Positions 36,801-48,800 of a DNA stretch of 64,000 bases are shown piece after piece. The position numbers and the translations under genes were made by a program. The stretch spans positions 47,554,346 to 47,618,345 of the forward strand of contig NC_134648.1 in NCBI RefSeq assembly GCF_030463565.1, in the 5' to 3' direction. The stretch comes from Pelecanus crispus. Taxonomy: Eukaryota; Chordata; Aves; Pelecaniformes; Pelecanidae. Within the stretch, counting starts at the first letter, position 1; each line of letters begins with the position of its first letter. Below the pieces are notes generated by a model that saw only the letters and a list, made by a program, of their open reading frames with translations, was not told where the DNA came from and did not search any database.

Positions 36801-39800
36801 ACATACCTATAGAAGCCCTTCTTATTACTTTTTGTGTCCCTTGCCAAGTTCACCTCCAGCCATGCTTTGGCCTTCCTGACCCCCTCCAGTGAGACACAAC
36901 TGTGAGTCCCAAACATCCAAATAGCTTGTCTTCAGACATGAGTTCTCTATTTTGCATAAAATGAATTTCATTTGTTCTAGTCTGTTACATAAATCAGTAT
37001 TTGAGCATACACTTAAAGATTGGATTTTTTACTAGATCAGCCTTGGTAAATATGATTGCATGAATTATTCTTCATTCATTTGCCTGACCTATTTCCTCAT
37101 ATTCGAGCAATAGCAGTTGTAGGTGCTCTCAAAGGGAATTAAAAAAGTGATGCAATAAAAATGTATTTGTTTTAGGCATATTATCTTGCATGGAACTGGG
37201 TGATATCACAGTTTGTTGCACTTTCTGAAAGGATTGGTATTTAAAGATTTTTCTAGATGGCATTCATGACCATAGTTAAGTAGGCTTGTTGCATACTATC
37301 AAAACAAAAGTTCAAGAAGAGTTGTTGATTGCAACAAAGCTTCTGCTAAACAAAAGCTGAAAGCTTTTTTTCATATGAGTTTGCCAGCTTTCTTTGTCAG
37401 TCAGGTTTCAGTCCTGAGATATTTAAGCCAAATTTCCTTTTAGGGTTACAGAATCTGCAAGTGGCTTAAACTAGTCTTCAGTGGCTAATATTGAATTGAA
37501 GAACATGTCTCTGTGCTTCTGCACTGGTTCAGTAAGGACTGATCCTAAGACATACTAGGATTCATCAGTTAGAAGTGACTTTTGGGGACAGTGAAACACA
37601 CTTTTAGAGGATTTTAATTTGCCATGTTCATTTGAATAAAATTACCATTATGTCATCTATAGATTTGATGGACCTCGGGGAAGAGGATATGACAAATTTG
37701 AAGGCTCAAGACAGAGAGGTCCTCGATTTGACTCCCAGCGCTCAGAAGGATACAGGTCACGTTTTGACCGACAGAATACAGATGGACAGTCTTCGAGTAG
37801 ATGGGGGACTATCCCACGAGGACCAGCAGCACAATTTTATACTTCGACAAATGCATCACATGGACATGGTTCCCGACCTACTGGTCCACGGTGGAGGGGA
37901 CCCAGGCCTCATTTGGGACAGCAGCAGCAGCAGTCACAGACAGACACACAGTCAGAAAACAAAGAACCTTTTACAGACGTAGCTGGCAATCAGCAGACTG
38001 TAAGCAGAACACAGACTACTCCTGATGCACAGAGTGCAGGTCCCATTGAGCCAGATGAGGACCTGACAAACACTCAACAGGAACAATCCAAACCTGAAGT
38101 CAAAGAAACTATTTCAGACCCTCCTAAAAAGTGGACATGGAGTTCACATGATCCTAACCAACAAGTAGAAGAGTCCAAAGCACCTACTCCACCTATCCAG
38201 AACCAGAAATCAACATCCCTTTCTAGTAACCCTGTGGCTTTGCAGTCAGGTATTGCAAGAACAGGCGGAGCGGTAACCCCTGTAACAGGAAATCAGGATT
38301 TGGATTCACCAGACAGCCAGTTGATTGATTCAGATAGCACCCAGGGCCTACCTGGACCAGAAAACAGAGGGAAAGGGCCGTTTATGCATGAAGATAGAGG
38401 CAAGGGACCAGTAAGCAGAGGAAGGGGCCAGGGCAGACTGGATGATGGCCGTGGCAGAGGGCAGGGGGATGGCCGTGGCTGGGGAATGGGCCGTGGCCGG
38501 GGGATGGGAAGGATGGACGGTGGCCGAGGGATGGGAAGGATGGACGGTGGCCGGGGAATGGGAAGGATGGACAGTGGTTGGGGAATGGGCAGGATGGACG
38601 ATGGCCATGGCCGGGGAATGGGCAGGATGGATGATGGCCGTGGCAGAGGATATGTATACAGGGGCAGAGGGCAGGCTAGGCAGGCATCCATCCGTGGCAG
38701 GGGGATGTTCAGGAGAGCAGGCAGTAGGGAGAGGATGCCAGATAGGCGGTCAGGCAGCAGTGAGAGGATGACAGATGGACGGTCTGGCAGCCGAGAGAGG
38801 GGACTGGGTGGACGGTCAGATAGCCATGAGAGGGTGTTCTCTAGCCGAGACAGGGAGCTAGCTGGGCGGACAGGCAGCCGGGACAGGGGACGGGCGGGTA
38901 GCCGGGAGAGAGGCCCGGTCAGGCGGGCAGGTAGCCGCGAGAGAGAGCCCATGCGGCGGGCAGGTAGCCGCGAGAGGGAACCCATGCGGCGGGCGGGTAG
39001 CCGCGAGAGGGGCCCGGTCAGGCGGGCAGGTAGCCGTGAGAGGGGCCCGGTCAGGCGGGCAGGTAGCCGCGAGAGGGGCCCAGTCAGGCGGGCAGGTAGC
39101 CGCGAGAGGGGTCCCATCAGGAGGGCAGGTAGCCGCGAGAGGGAAGCAGGAAGATCTGAAACGGGCAATATGGATAAACCCATTCACCTAGGAGATGACC
39201 CTGACAAACTGCCTCCATACCATCGAGATGAGACACTCAGGGGTTCGTGGGGTCATGAAGATGATAGGATGCAGGCAGAATTTCCTTTAGATAGCCAGGA
39301 TGACCCTTCTTTGGAGCACGAGCGACTGGACGACTGGGAAAGAGAACGATACTGGAGAGATCACAACTCTGATTATCAGGATGATTCTGTAGATGCATAT
39401 GACAGAGATGACAGGTTGCAATCCCACCATTCATTGCCACCATTATCTCCCCTACCACCACTACCTCCTTTGTCATCTGATCATGACAGACGAGATTCAT
39501 GGTGGGATGACTGGAAAAGACCAAGAGAGAGGGAACTAGACAGAGATTTAGATAGGACTGGAAGATCCTCAGACATTTATGATCAAGATTTAGACAGAGA
39601 ATGGGATAGAGACTGGGATATGAGACCTATGGATGACAGAGAAATGGGGAATCGTGACCTGGATATCCCTCCTCTACCACCATTACCACCTCTTCCACCT
39701 CTGGACAGATACCGTGAAGATAGGTGGAGGGAGGATAGGAACAGAGATCATTATGACAGAGAGCTCCGAGACAGGGGGGAGCTGAGGATTCGAGAATATC

Positions 39801-42800
39801 CAGAGAGATATGACACATGGCGAGAGAAGCAAGACTACCTTCCTGAAAGGACTGATTGGGAGAGGGAACGGTTGTCAGATAGGTGGTATCCAGATGATGG
39901 AGACAGACTGCGGTCTTTGGATGATCATTCAGATTCATCCCTTCCTCCACCTTCACATTCCTCTGATATGCTGGGAGCAGATTCAAACCTGGACTCTGAC
40001 CAGTCCTTGGGAGGAGTGATGGTCCTTAGCCAAAGACAGCATGAGATAATTCTGAAGGCTGCCCAGGAGCTCAAAATGCTTCGGTGAGTTGCCTGGTTCT
40101 GTCACTTTGGGTGGCAATCCCATTCTGCGGAGATGGTGCTCCTTTCCTAATTCATTCCTTGATTTATATAGTAATGGCTTCATTTCTTTTTGCCACGGCA
40201 CGACAGTAGGAGCTTATGTGGAACAAATTATTTGGAGTACCTCCATCACAGCTTTTGTGGATGGACTTTTTTTCTTAAATAGGTGGTTGTCCCTTTCTCT
40301 GTGAATATGGCATTTCGTGTTTGTTTCTTTCCAGGAAGAGATCTGTTCACATCACCTTACCAATCTTTTTGTTATCCTTGAATGCACTTGTTGATAATTG
40401 CTTTTCAATCTTTTATTAGTGTCAGATGAGCTTGTTGATAATCGCTTTTTAATACTTACCTGTCAAGATCTACATTAATGTAGTTCTTAATTTATGCAGT
40501 GGGGCCTATTTAATTTTTGGATGCTGCTTACTTTTTAATTAAAGCATATGTGGTTTTTTTCTTTTTACAACGCTCCCTCATTTGAAATCCAGCATCATCA
40601 GTGAATAATTTTGTCAAGTTTGGTTGATCTGAGTTCTGAGAATCAGCATAACAGCAGCTATAACAATCAGGAGTGCAGGAGTTCACCAAGACCATGTTTT
40701 AGAAGGCAGCTACTCAACTCTAAGGCTTTAATAGGTGTTTATTTCAAAATAAGTGATAGACTATCCTCTTAAACATCAGAAACACCCTAGGACTCAGTAA
40801 ATTTAGTAATATTAGAATGAATGGAGCACATACCATCTATCCAAATGCTATCTTTGTGATTTGGTGCATGGGTTTAGGTGCATTAAATGTATTTAAAAAA
40901 AAAAAGGAAAGATGAGTTTCTTTGACTATTTTCAGTGAATGAGATCTTTCAGAGCAGATTGTAGAGAAAAGAGGAAGCCTCCTAGAGACAGAGGTTCGTA
41001 TGGTTCATCCTATTCATGAGTTACTGAGAGATAGCTAAGGACTGGTGTCTAGTAAAGACAGGGGGTTAATTTCATAAGGTATGCTAAAATAACAGGCAAT
41101 TAAAATGAATGGTTATAATTATTACTTTTACATTAAACCATGTTGAAAGAGACAGAGGCATTTTGCACTTTTCTTGAAGCTGTTTTGTTTTCAGACTTGT
41201 AAGATTGCTAAACATCTGTCCCATATGGAAGGTCTTAGTTGCACGCCAAAATGCAAGAAAAATAATTTTTTAAAAAGAAGAACTTTTATTCTGAATAATT
41301 TAATCTTTCACTGCAATTAGATTAATTCAACAGGTGTTAGTAACTGTGAGATCTGTATTATAAAGCAATATTTGCAAAAAGTTTGTAGCAACAGATCATT
41401 TTCAGCTTGCTGACTTTCCCATTGCTTCAGGTTGCCAGACGTGTTTTGCTGTTTAATGTGACTAGCTGCAAGGCAGTGGACTTAATCTAAGGACCATAGT
41501 TCGGGAATCACTGCCTAAGTGAATAATTTACTAGGGCTGAAATATTTAAACACAGAAACTAAAACATTTTATGTAAGTAAGTAGATACATATACCTCTTT
41601 CTAAGCCAGTAAAAAGGGGAAATATAAACATGACACTACTGATACTGATTCTTAATTTAGTATGAGAGTAATCTTAAAAATTAGTTACACTGGTACTTCT
41701 CATCAGGTTCTAATAAGCAGGTGACCCCAGTCTGAACAGTAGGAACAACTTTAAGGAGACTGCTTATGATATTTTTTTTGAGCTGAGTTATACCAGTAGT
41801 CTGGTGCATAACTGCTTTCATCTCCAAAGGTAAAGCCTTCATCTGGCTTTGCTTTTATTGTGTATAAAACAGCATACTCTGAGCTGCATGCTGTTCTGTA
41901 TTTGTCATCTGGTGTATTTTTCCTAAGCCAGGTGTAAAGATGACCTTTTAAGTGCTAGCAATTGCTTAGTTTACTCTTTGCACAAATGTAGCACTTTGGA
42001 TTGCTTTCTGTGAGCCAAGTTCCCCTTGCACTGAACCAGATGGACTGCTAGTCAGGATGGCCTTTGTTGTGCCTAGTACAGAGGGATCCCATTCCTAGTT
42101 GTTCTTTGGGCACTACATTAAGACACACAATTAATATGAACAAAGAGTTATTAGCAATAAAAAAGCTAGATAAAAAGATGCAAACAAAAACTGAAAGGAA
42201 ATCATATTGAATAGATAGATCTTTGTAATCCAGTGGTGGCAGTATTCACTACTGGTCCTTGTCTCTGCTCCATAGACTCAGTAGCATTTTGATACATAAA
42301 ACAAGGAAACGAACACTAACATCACTGCTTCTTTTTTAAATGTTAGGGTCTCTGTTGTGCTTTTTGTAGGCCTCAGTCCTGTTAGTGTGCAACCCAGAGC
42401 AAGTCACTAAGAGCACTTAGACACACATCTCCACTGGGCTTCTGGTTTGCAGTAGGTGTTGTCAGAAGCTATAAATCTAACTTTGCTCTTTAAGGTCAAA
42501 GTGGAGTGGTTCTGGCCAAGTACAAAAGCATAACTGTATATTGCGGAGGAAATTTGTGGTCAAAAAAGGAGGCAGCTAATATATTAAATACCTTTATGGT
42601 TAGGTGAATGTGAAACAGGGATTTCTGAATCATAGCGTTGGTCATGTAAAGCCTGCTCTGTCCTTTTCTTCTTTGGACGTGGCCCCTAATGCTAGCGTAA
42701 TATGTGGCTTTCACTGTGAGCGCTGATTTCTTTAATTTTTCATTTAAGCTACGGACTGATAACACTTTCTCGTGATTCATGTGCAGAGAGCAAAAAGAAC

Positions 42801-45800
42801 AGCTACAGAAGTTGAAGGAGTTTAAACCTGACATTTCCACACAGGAGTCCCCTAGATCACAGAACACAAGCACAAGGCCGGGTGCCTTTCAGGTAAATTC
42901 ATCTTGTGTTAACTTAATAACATGCTGGTAGCAATTACTATTAATGTGTATGTCAGATCAGTTCTGCAGTCTGATGGTCAAACTTCTCTGTGGAATGCCT
43001 CCCCAGCAGCCCTTACAACCTCATCGATCTTCTGTTGAGGCAAAGCAACTTCATAGTTTCTTTAGATTTTCCAAAGCCTTTCTTATTCAGTCCACTGTGT
43101 CTTCTGAGCATGACCCATTGGGGACAGTAGCTCATGAGGCTCAACAGCCTAGACTGCTGTGGGATGATGTGCAAGAAACAGTGAGCTCTTCCAAAATGGG
43201 CATAAGGCTCATGGGAAGACCCTTCTGTTCCCTGCCTATCTAGGTTCTGATACTGTCTTTAATTCTGATCTCGCTCTGCTTTTCCTACTTTAAGAGCTCT
43301 CTCCTCTTTGAAGAGGTTAAAGGGAGAAATTTGAAGATTGGTCCATCAAAAACTAGGGTATTTCAATGTAGAGTGGGCATTAGCTTTCTGTTTGCTGTCT
43401 TTATTAGGAATTCTCATTACCCCCTGGAATATCATAAAGTGCATGGAAGCTCACATTTCTGTACTTCCGTGACTTCATCTCCTATTGTGATGCAAGTTAT
43501 TCCTCTGCTGCTTAATTTCCTGGTTGATTCTGGGAACAATTCTTAGCTGCTTATATTTGGTTTTTTGATAATTCATACCCGGTTAGAAACCAGCTGAACT
43601 TCTGCAGTCACTCAGATTTATAAATCCTTCCTAGAACAAATAAACAATTTTGTTAAATGTATGTTGGAGGAGATACCGGAGTCAATGCACGGTCTTTATT
43701 CTGCATCACGTCTTAACCCCAAAGTTACTGGTACCAATAAATTTAGCTGTACTGACCTCTGGGTCTGACGTTTAGCCAGACCAAGCTTTGTTTGTCCCTC
43801 CCTCCAGAGAAGTGTTATGCAGTCAATGAGGCACTACAAGTTTTCTTTTTGCCTAGTTGATCTCTTCCTTGTTTACAGTGTCTATAAAGTAAAATAATGG
43901 AACAGATTTGCTACTGAGAACTGCAGATATGTTGATGCCTTTAGGAAATGACTTTACTCAGCTTTGATATTTTGTATCTCAGACTACTTCACCTATCTGC
44001 CTAAAGGTATTCAAACAACTGTTGTCTGTCTTCGGATTCCTGCCTTCAGACTTCTGCTGTGACTTTGAACTCTTATTACAAAGTTCCGCTTTGTATCTAC
44101 AACCATTCTGCAAGTTTTGTTGCATGTTGCTAATAAGGCTGCCTGTAACTCGGCATCTGCTGTGATGCTGAAAAGACTCTTGTGACACAGTACATGGGGT
44201 TCCATGGGGATGTTTGGTTCATGAAGGGGTTTTGTTTTGTTGTTTTTTTCCACTGGGCAAGACCTCCCCATTTCTTACGTTGATCTGATGTTGATTTCAT
44301 TAAGGGGTTTCCAGGTGATTCTGCTCTCTGGGAATTTTTCCAGTGACTTCCAGAAAGAAGCTGGCCTTATCAATCCTTTTGTGCATCACCAAGCTGCCCT
44401 ACTTTCAGACTTTTTCAGCCTCCTCACAGACAGCAGGAATCTTTGCAGACAGCAGGAGTCTTTGGGAATAAAACCATAGACACTTTTGCACTGATATAGG
44501 CCTACTGGAGCTTAAATTGGTAAGGTTATTTTGAAGGAGAAAATAAATAGTATTTAAGCCTTCACATAGTGAACAAACACCAAATTAATTCAGGCCGCCA
44601 GTTCTTGAAATATTGTCCTCCTACCTGTAGCACCTTGATGGAGGTACTAGAAAATGCTTATGATTTGATTACCAATTGCCATTGTGCTTACTGACTTACA
44701 GAGGATGCGAGAAGGTTAGTTTACAGATCTACATTAAAAGTGCTTTCTGCATCTAGGTCTCTTCTCAGCTATCTTCAGAGGCACCAGTAGAAGCCCAAGC
44801 TATTAAACCTTCTCCTGCTGTTATTATAAAGCCTCCCGTGTTGTTCAGACAGCCCACCCCTGTGACAAGACCAAGTGCCCCACTGACAAGGCCTGCTACA
44901 CCTATGACAAGGCCACATGCTCCAGTTTCTACTCCAACTACAACCCCAAGTCATGGTCAGTCTTTAAAACCATCACCTTCTGCTGTGGAACAGGAACGCT
45001 GGGATGAGGATTCTTTCCACGGACTCTGGGACACAAATGAGGATAAAGGAGCAAATATGGAGTATGAGTTGTGTAAACAGGAGTCAATGATGCCTCCACC
45101 CGTCTCCTCGCCTGTGAAAGTACCTGCCGTTCACACCTCTGTTCCGTCAGCTGTACAAGTGTCCCTTCCTCCAGTTATTCCACCGGTTCCTAAAGCACCT
45201 GTAATTCAGCAAACTGTGGATTATGGCCACGGGCGAGGTGGGTATTACAGTGTATTTGTCTGATCTGTAACGGAGAGCTAATGAGTCCTAGCTTCTTTCT
45301 AAAGGAGTGTGCCATGCAAAGCATGCTGTAGGTGTTCTGCAGCTGACCTGTAGGCTGCGTACATTGTGATCTAATGCTAAGCAATGCAGTTTTAAGGAGT
45401 CTGTAACCTCCAGCCTTGAGTTTAATGTTTTCTTCAGTGCTGTGATAATGAGCTATTTCACGTGAACTGAACAGTGTGTAGCCGCATCTGTTTCTGAGGA
45501 CCACCAACTGATGTGTGATCACACATCAATGTTTTATATTTAGGTTGATATTGATACTTCCCCTTAATCCCTTTGTAGCTGAATATGGAAATAACTGTGC
45601 TAGAAAGTACTTTGGATTGTTACAGTTCTTAGGTGTGACTTAGTAACTTAAAGCAGAATATGACTGGAGTTTGCATTATTTATATACAGTTTAATGGGTG
45701 TGAGGTGCCCTCTAGACAAGGAGGGAGTTCTAGTTCTGAAGGGCATGCGCCCTAAACAGGCACTTAACACATAAACAGTGAAGGGCTCTGATTTTTAGTA

Positions 45801-48800
45801 TTGACCTTACCAAAGCTAAAATTCAACACTAGTTTTTTAATAGAATTAATTTCCCTCATTCTTAGTTTTTAACAGGAGTGAAATCATGTCATAAAGAAGT
45901 TCTTAAATTGTGAATTGTCGTTTAAAGAGCATTTTTTCTCTCTCTAAGGGGCCATAACATGAATTGAAGCCATATCGATTCCGTTAAGTAGTGTTTACTA
46001 AAAGCTGTTAGAAAAATTGTCACTGTTAGGAATCTAAAGTGAACGTTTCAGTTAATATTCTTGACATTACAGCAGCTCTATGAGTTATTGAAACTTTCAG
46101 AGCATTTTAATGTTTATAATCTGACCGTGCATGCTACCTGAACTCATCTAAAAAGGCAGAAGTCCCGTTCTTAAGATAAAGTGGTATGTGTACTTATACA
46201 CACACACACACAAACCCGCTTCAGACTTTCAAAACCATGGTGTAGTGTATTTATGTATAGCCCTTTTTGCATTATCCATTAAAAGAAATTTTGGTAAGTT
46301 ATTCCAGTCACTTTTAATGCCATTGACTCATTGCTTTTTGTGACAGAGGAAGGGAAATGGAAGAGGGGTGTTTTAAGACCTTGATTATTTTTTTATTATT
46401 TTTAACCAGATATAACCACCAGTAAAGTGGAACAGATTCCATATGGGGAGAGGGTAACCCTGCGTCCAGAACCTCTACCGGAGAGGCAAACATTTCAAAA
46501 AGGTAGGGAGTACTTGGCAAGCTCTCAGACAGTTAGTTAGCTCTTAAGAAAAGTTGTAAGGCACTAAAAGCATATTTTAAACTTAGGAACTCTTGTTTAA
46601 GCTAGAACCACTTTATTTTCTTCAGAGGCCCATAAGAATAACGGTTTATATTGTCAAGAGGAGTAATGCAGTCAATGACCTAACCACTTTAAAAATTCAG
46701 TTTTGTAGCTTTAAGTAGGATTTCATGGTATGGTTGTCTTACAGTTTGGAAAAGAGATTCAGTGGCTGATAAGTCCATTCTAGCCCTCACATCATATGTT
46801 TCTATATACTTTTCTTGTACTCTTGTTTGTTGTTTTTCCTTCAAAAATAATAAAAAATTCAGAGTATGTTTTAGTACTTTGGATTTCCATGGGTTTCTCC
46901 TTTCAGAGCACCCTGGTCGTTACAACAGAGAAAGAGATCGTGAGCCTTATTTTGAGCGTCAAGGTAATTCTAACACAGATCATCGGGATTTCAAGAGAGA
47001 GCGGGAATTGCACAGAGACCGTGGTTCTGTGGACTATGAACGAGAGAGATTTGAAAAAGAGCGGCATCCCCGAGATGATAGGTATGTGGTTTTGGAACGC
47101 TATTGAAATCAATACAATTCATGCTGTATTGGGTATCAGGCTGTCCATTTTGCCTGTGAGGTACGTGTTCATTTCTCTCTGGAATCTATAGTAGAAATTC
47201 TAGAAATACGCAAAATACTCTTTTGGCAGGGTTCTTCCTACTACACCTTCAAGGACTCAGTCTTACCGTGACAAGAAAGACCATCCTTCCTCCAGGCGGG
47301 GTGGTTTTGAAAGACCACCATATGAACGAAAGACAGATCGTCCAGCGTATGATCATGGGCCTTCCATGTTTGGAGGTACAGTTGCTCAATCTTGAAGCCA
47401 TGCTAGAATATTATGAAAAATATGGACTCCCAGAGGTCAAGATTAATTGGGAGAAGATGAATTGATTTGCAGTATTTCTTTGTTCAGAATATATAATTCA
47501 GAAAAATCTATTTGGTTGTGTCACATAGTTTTGTTTCTCAGTGGTGATGAGATCAGGAACACAACAGTTATGCTCTGCTAAAAAATGTCTTTGCAATAGG
47601 TTCAAGATTAGAAATTTGAATTATTTTGGGGACAAATCCATTAATTTATCCTAAAATAATGAAGGTCTGTTTAAATCAGCTCAGCTGGGTATGAACATCT
47701 TAATTTTTTTATTTTACTGAACTAAGAAAATTCTTCTGTCCAAACACTGGAATTTGAAGGTGATCGTAGAAATTACCCTGAGGAAAGGATTCCTATTTCT
47801 GCTCCGTCAATGCCCCGTCAACCACCACCTGCTCCACGAGTGGAAAGGAAGCCAGAATCTAAAAATGTAGATGATATTTTGAAGCCACCAGGACGGGATA
47901 GCAGGCCAGAGAGGGTGAGTATGCATTGTGAAAGCAACAGTTGGCTTCTTCAAGGTCTGTATTCAGATAAAATGCTCAAGAGTGTATTATGTTGGGAACA
48001 AGCCTACATTTGAGGAAGCTCTGGAAATTCTCTTGGTTCTTTTGCAAATGCCTAGAGTGTTGTAGCACAACTCCTAGCTATTAGGAGTTGACAGGAGATG
48101 TAAACTTCCTGGGAATGCTAAAATGAAATTCCTGTTAGTGGGTAATGTTGAAGTATTTTAGACTCTTCTGAGATCTTCACTTGGGTTTTTCGTGTATCAG
48201 AGGAAAGACTTGGCTTTACGCAGAGTCAGAGATTTGGCAATGCACCATATAAAATAAGAAAGAACAAGATTCAGGCTCGAAAACATTTAGACAAGTTTAA
48301 TTCAGATAAAATTATCTGAACCATATCTATAACATCTTACGCAGTATGAGCTGGTGAGATGATTAATATCATATAGTCTTATTCTGTGGAACTACTACCA
48401 TTCCTCACAACCTGCTTTGTAAAATAGGCAGCGTGAGGCATAGTACTGGCTTTGCTTGATGATATGAAAAGTGCGAGCCCAGAGCACATAATTTTCTAGA
48501 ATAAAATTTTTGCAAAAGAGGTTTTGTTAAATGTAGTACAGTATCCTATCTTCTTACATGATCTCTTTTTCAGATTGTCATCATAATGAGAGGGCTGCCT
48601 GGCAGTGGAAAGACACATGTAGCAAAACTCATCAGGGTATGTAAACAACTGCTCTCTGTGCAGTGCTGCTTGTCTTTTATGTGCATTTCCTCTGCTGTTT
48701 TCTTTCTGTTTGTCTGGAATTGCAGCGTGTTGTTATTTCATGTTCCCTGTCTTCATATGGCTTATGAATTCCCTCCACTATTAGCAAGCATGAGGGATAC

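Larger units (their letters stand above)
35028..36890 (-). mobile_element. CR1 LINE fragment in YLPM1 intron 4, 5'-truncated
   Basis: The left edge carries the reverse complement of a CR1 3' terminus, with two copies of the CATAGAAT motif and then GTTTGGGTTGGAAGGGATC. Reading leftward from about 36890 there is reverse-transcriptase sequence: [40 protein letters not shown], and later [18 protein letters not shown]. The ORF is interrupted by stops between about 36048 and 35812, so the copy is dead. It is antisense to YLPM1 and 5'-truncated relative to a full CR1 (about 4.5 kb). Confidence 0.92.
33077..37662 (+). other. YLPM1 intron 4 (4.6 kb)
   Basis: Contains the antisense CR1 copy (35028-36890), a short GA run (33927-33942) and a pair of palindromes near 34131-34157. 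The rest shows nothing recognised. Confidence 0.6.

Noticed and set aside
38894-39157. Regular direct repeats that could be mistaken for a CRISPR array
   Set aside because: There are no spacers, the units are contiguous, and they are in-frame coding sequence within a eukaryotic exon.
38293-39183. 296-codon antisense frame over YLPM1 exon 5
   Set aside because: It is the reverse of the in-frame 27/33-bp arrays, whose unit length keeps any frame open. No start context or other support.
46762-47106. 114-codon frame running from intron 8 into YLPM1 exon 9
   Set aside because: Only the part from 46907 is coding; the upstream part is intron read through in the same frame.
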